DNA of 7,476 nucleotides from BB31 sp964582525. GTDB taxonomy: Bacteria; Pseudomonadota; Gammaproteobacteria; Beggiatoales; Beggiatoaceae. A program made the position numbers and the translations under genes. Positions 5,998 through 7,476 of the stretch are shown in pieces. The stretch is from contig CAZOSP010000145.1 in the NCBI GenBank assembly GCA_964582525.1, positions 1-7,476 on the forward strand. Reading direction: 5' to 3'. Under the pieces are notes generated by a model that saw only the letters and a list, made by a program, of their open reading frames with translations, did no database searches and was not told the origin of the DNA. Position 1 is the first letter of the stretch. Each line of letters starts with the position of its first letter.

Positions 5998-7077
5998 ATG
6001 TTAAACATTTTCTACAGTATGTCGGGCGAAGGGCGCGGTCATGCCGTGCGCGTTATGACCGTCACCGAAGCCCTGCGCAAAAAAAAATATCAAATTCACT
6101 TATTTGCACCGGCTTGTGCTTATGACTTTCTAGCACCGCTGTACCAAGACACAGAAGTAAAAATCACGCGCATTCCTGAACTGCTATTTCAATACAATGC
6201 GCAAGGTAGAGTGGCTTATGGCTCCACCTTTTTTCATACGCTTAAGTATATAATCATGCGCCGCTGGCGTTTTCGCCATGTCGCGCAACTTTTTAGAGAA
6301 GAAAAACCCGATTTAGTGCTAGTTGATTTTGAACCCGGGCTGCCGCGTCTTGCCAACCAATTTGGCGTGCCTTGGGTCAGCTTGGACCACCAAAACTTCC
6401 TGCGCACATACGATTTATCCAGTCTGCCCAGCCACTTGCGCGGGCATCTTGGCTACATGCGCTTTATTGTCTCGCTGTACGGTGCGCGTCCGCGCCATCG
6501 TATTGTTTCTTCATTTTATTTTCCGCCTTTGCGTAGCGGTTTACAAAACGTCACCCAAATTGGACCCCTGTTTCGCGCTGCGGTGCGCGATGCGCAAACC
6601 ACTGATGCAGGACATATCACCGTATATTTGCGGCGCGGCATTGTGCCAAATGTGCGCGAAGCCCTGCTGCAATCGGGACGCAAAGTAGAAATTTTCACCA
6701 GTCAGATGGAAACTTCACACGATAATTTAGTTTATTTTCCGATTACGCCCGACCGTTTTATCGACAGCTTGCGCCAATGTTCCATGCTACTGACGACGGC
6801 GGGTAATCAATTACTCGGCGAAGCTTTATTTCTCGGCAAACCGGTGTTGGTCATGCCCGAACCTAACAATGTTGAGCAAGAAATTAACGGGCATTTTCTC
6901 ACGCAAGACGGTGGCGGATTGTCCATTCCCATGCGCCACTTAACGACAGAAATAGTGCAAGATTTTCTGGCTAATCGGGAACAATACTGGTTGACTGAAG
7001 CGCGAAGAAAGCGGCTAGATGGTTTGCAAAAAACTTTAGAGGTATTGGAAGCAGTGGAAAAATCCATCAACAGGTAG
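5998..7077 (+). CDS. GT-B glycosyltransferase, MJ1255 family (TIGR00661-like)
   Basis: A 359-residue protein predicted to transfer a sugar from a nucleotide donor to an unidentified acceptor. The N-terminal strand and glycine loop IFYSMSGEGRGHAVR (4-18) match the opening of MurG-like/GT28-type GT-B enzymes. VLVDFEPGLPRLA (107-119) follows in the acceptor half. The C-terminal half carries TTAGNQLLGEALFLGKPVLV (266-285) and MPEPNNVEQEINGHFL (286-301), the donor-binding G-N-x2-x-E-A region seen in MJ1255-type and MurG enzymes. There is no signal peptide or clear membrane span, so it is cytoplasmic or peripheral to the membrane; the basic segment around 83-104 might help membrane contact. No good Shine-Dalgarno precedes the ATG; a second ATG at 6019 would cut the first strand and is less likely. 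It is too divergent to be called murG. The neighbouring murF suggests envelope work, but the repeat array weakens an operon argument. Confidence 0.85.
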   Translation: MLNIFYSMSGEGRGHAVRVMTVTEALRKKKYQIHLFAPACAYDFLAPLYQDTEVKITRIPELLFQYNAQGRVAYGSTFFHTLKYIIMRRWRFRHVAQLFREEKPDLVLVDFEPGLPRLANQFGVPWVSLDHQNFLRTYDLSSLPSHLRGHLGYMRFIVSLYGARPRHRIVSSFYFPPLRSGLQNVTQIGPLFRAAVRDAQTTDAGHITVYLRRGIVPNVREALLQSGRKVEIFTSQMETSHDNLVYFPITPDRFIDSLRQCSMLLTTAGNQLLGEALFLGKPVLVMPEPNNVEQEINGHFLTQDGGGLSIPMRHLTTEIVQDFLANREQYWLTEARRKRLDGLQKTLEVLEAVEKSINR

Positions 7078-7085
7078 GCAGAGCT

Positions 7086-7098
7086 GGGAGTGGCTTAG
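7086..7098. repeat. Isolated remnant of the GGGAGTGGCT repeat
   Basis: GGGAGTGGCTTAG lies 9 bp after the glycosyltransferase stop and matches the start of the units at 5718-5920 with one change (T for A). The gene is thus bracketed by the same repeat on both sides. Confidence 0.7.
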
Positions 7099-7103
7099 AT
7101 ATG

Positions 7104-7186
7104 TAGGGCGGATTAAGCGAAGCGTATCCGCCATGCCTTAATATATGGCGGATACGGCGCAAAAAGACGCGCCTTAATCCGCCCTA
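7104..7186. repeat. 83-bp palindromic element (nested inverted repeats)
   Basis: Perfect 14-bp terminal inverted repeats, TAGGGCGGATTAAG (7104-7117) and CTTAATCCGCCCTA (7173-7186), enclose an inner inverted pair GTATCCGCCAT and ATGGCGGATAC. A further small hairpin, GGCGC-AAAAAGAC-GCGCC, lies inside. There is no coding capacity. It resembles a REP/MITE-like mobile palindrome and could serve as a bidirectional transcription stop after the glycosyltransferase gene. Confidence 0.9.
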
Positions 7187-7390
7187 GTGTGTCCTGAAGG
7201 AAAGCGCAAGCTTTCCATGCTGTATTAAAGATGAGAGAAGGTCTCTCGATTTCGGCAACCCGATGCTGGAATCAAACCACCCCGTGCGGCTATCGTCAAG
7301 AGCGATGGTCGTGAGCGACGTGGGAAAAGGCAGTGAAAAACTGTCAGGTGTGTATGACGGAGATGAACGATCGTTCCCCTTTGATCTATA
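7187..7390 (+). other. Probable 5' end of a group II intron (domain I), truncated
   Basis: The segment opens with GTGTGTCC, fitting the GUGYG 5' consensus of group II introns. It continues as densely structured, non-coding sequence: GGAAAGC-GCAA-GCTTTCC (7199-7216), GAGAGA-AGG-TCTCTC, ATCG/CGAT around 7292-7306, and CAGT-GAAAA-ACTG near 7331. Repeated GNRA-like loops and these stems fit domain I. The start coincides exactly with the end of the palindromic element. The homology is cut at about 7390 by an insertion-sequence end. Identification is by pattern and memory of related introns and could be another structured RNA. Confidence 0.5.
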
Positions 7391-7391
7391 G

Positions 7392-7476
7392 TGGACCCCA
7401 AAAACTAGACCAGCACCTAAGGAGAAATTTTGTAAAAATAAGGTCTAGCCATTAAAGCAATACCTTCGCCATCCAG
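7392..7476. mobile_element. Insertion-sequence terminus, partial (IS3-like end)
   Basis: TGGACCCCAAAAACTAGACC (7392-7411) resembles the terminal inverted repeat of IS3-family elements, which begin TG and contain a CCCC-A-rich core. The element extends rightward past the window edge. CTAGACC (7405-7411) and GGTCTAG (7442-7448) form an internal inverted repeat. On the minus strand a frame open from 7476 ends at TAG (plus 7417-7419) with the tail MARPYFYKISP, which could be a transposase C-terminus. Alternatively AAGGAG at 7419-7424 could be a ribosome binding site on the plus strand. Orientation and family are therefore uncertain. Confidence 0.5.

Noticed and set aside
6323..6688. Plus-strand 121-residue frame inside the glycosyltransferase gene
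   Set aside because: It is a different frame of a clearly coding region with a conserved family signature; the Cys-rich residues are typical of a shadow frame.

Overview
The window looks like a piece of a gammaproteobacterial chromosome. GuaB (488 aa) and GlnA (469 aa, with the adenylylation tyrosine) match the Escherichia coli proteins in length and layout. The many short palindromic repeats between genes resemble those of large sulfur-oxidising Thiotrichales/Beggiatoaceae-type genomes; that placement is an impression from memory, not something the sequence proves.

Layout: positions 1-287 hold the 3' end of a degenerate group II intron (domains V and VI, and possibly the tail of its intron-encoded protein). 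Next, on the minus strand, are guaB (347-1813), a 628-bp repeat-rich spacer, and glnA (2442-3851). A 435-498 bp divergent spacer carries a dispersed palindrome, a long hairpin and a terminator-like hairpin. On the plus strand follow murF (best start TTG at 4350, stop at 5702), a 295-bp hairpin-rich repeat array, and an MJ1255-type GT-B glycosyltransferase (5998-7077). The right edge holds a remnant of the same repeat, an 83-bp palindromic element, a probable group II intron 5' end starting directly after it, and an insertion-sequence terminus that cuts the intron and runs off the edge.

The four protein genes are housekeeping or envelope genes: IMP dehydrogenase (guanine nucleotide synthesis), glutamine synthetase (ammonia assimilation), MurF (last cytoplasmic step of the UDP-MurNAc-pentapeptide precursor) and a glycosyltransferase of unknown acceptor. 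They do not form one pathway operon. guaB and glnA are separated by 628 bp of repeats, and murF and the glycosyltransferase by the hairpin array, so each may be transcribed alone. I see no clear new biological system. The most unusual content is the intergenic DNA: at least five families of structured repeats, mobile-element remnants at both edges, and a possible small RNA or leader between glnA and murF.
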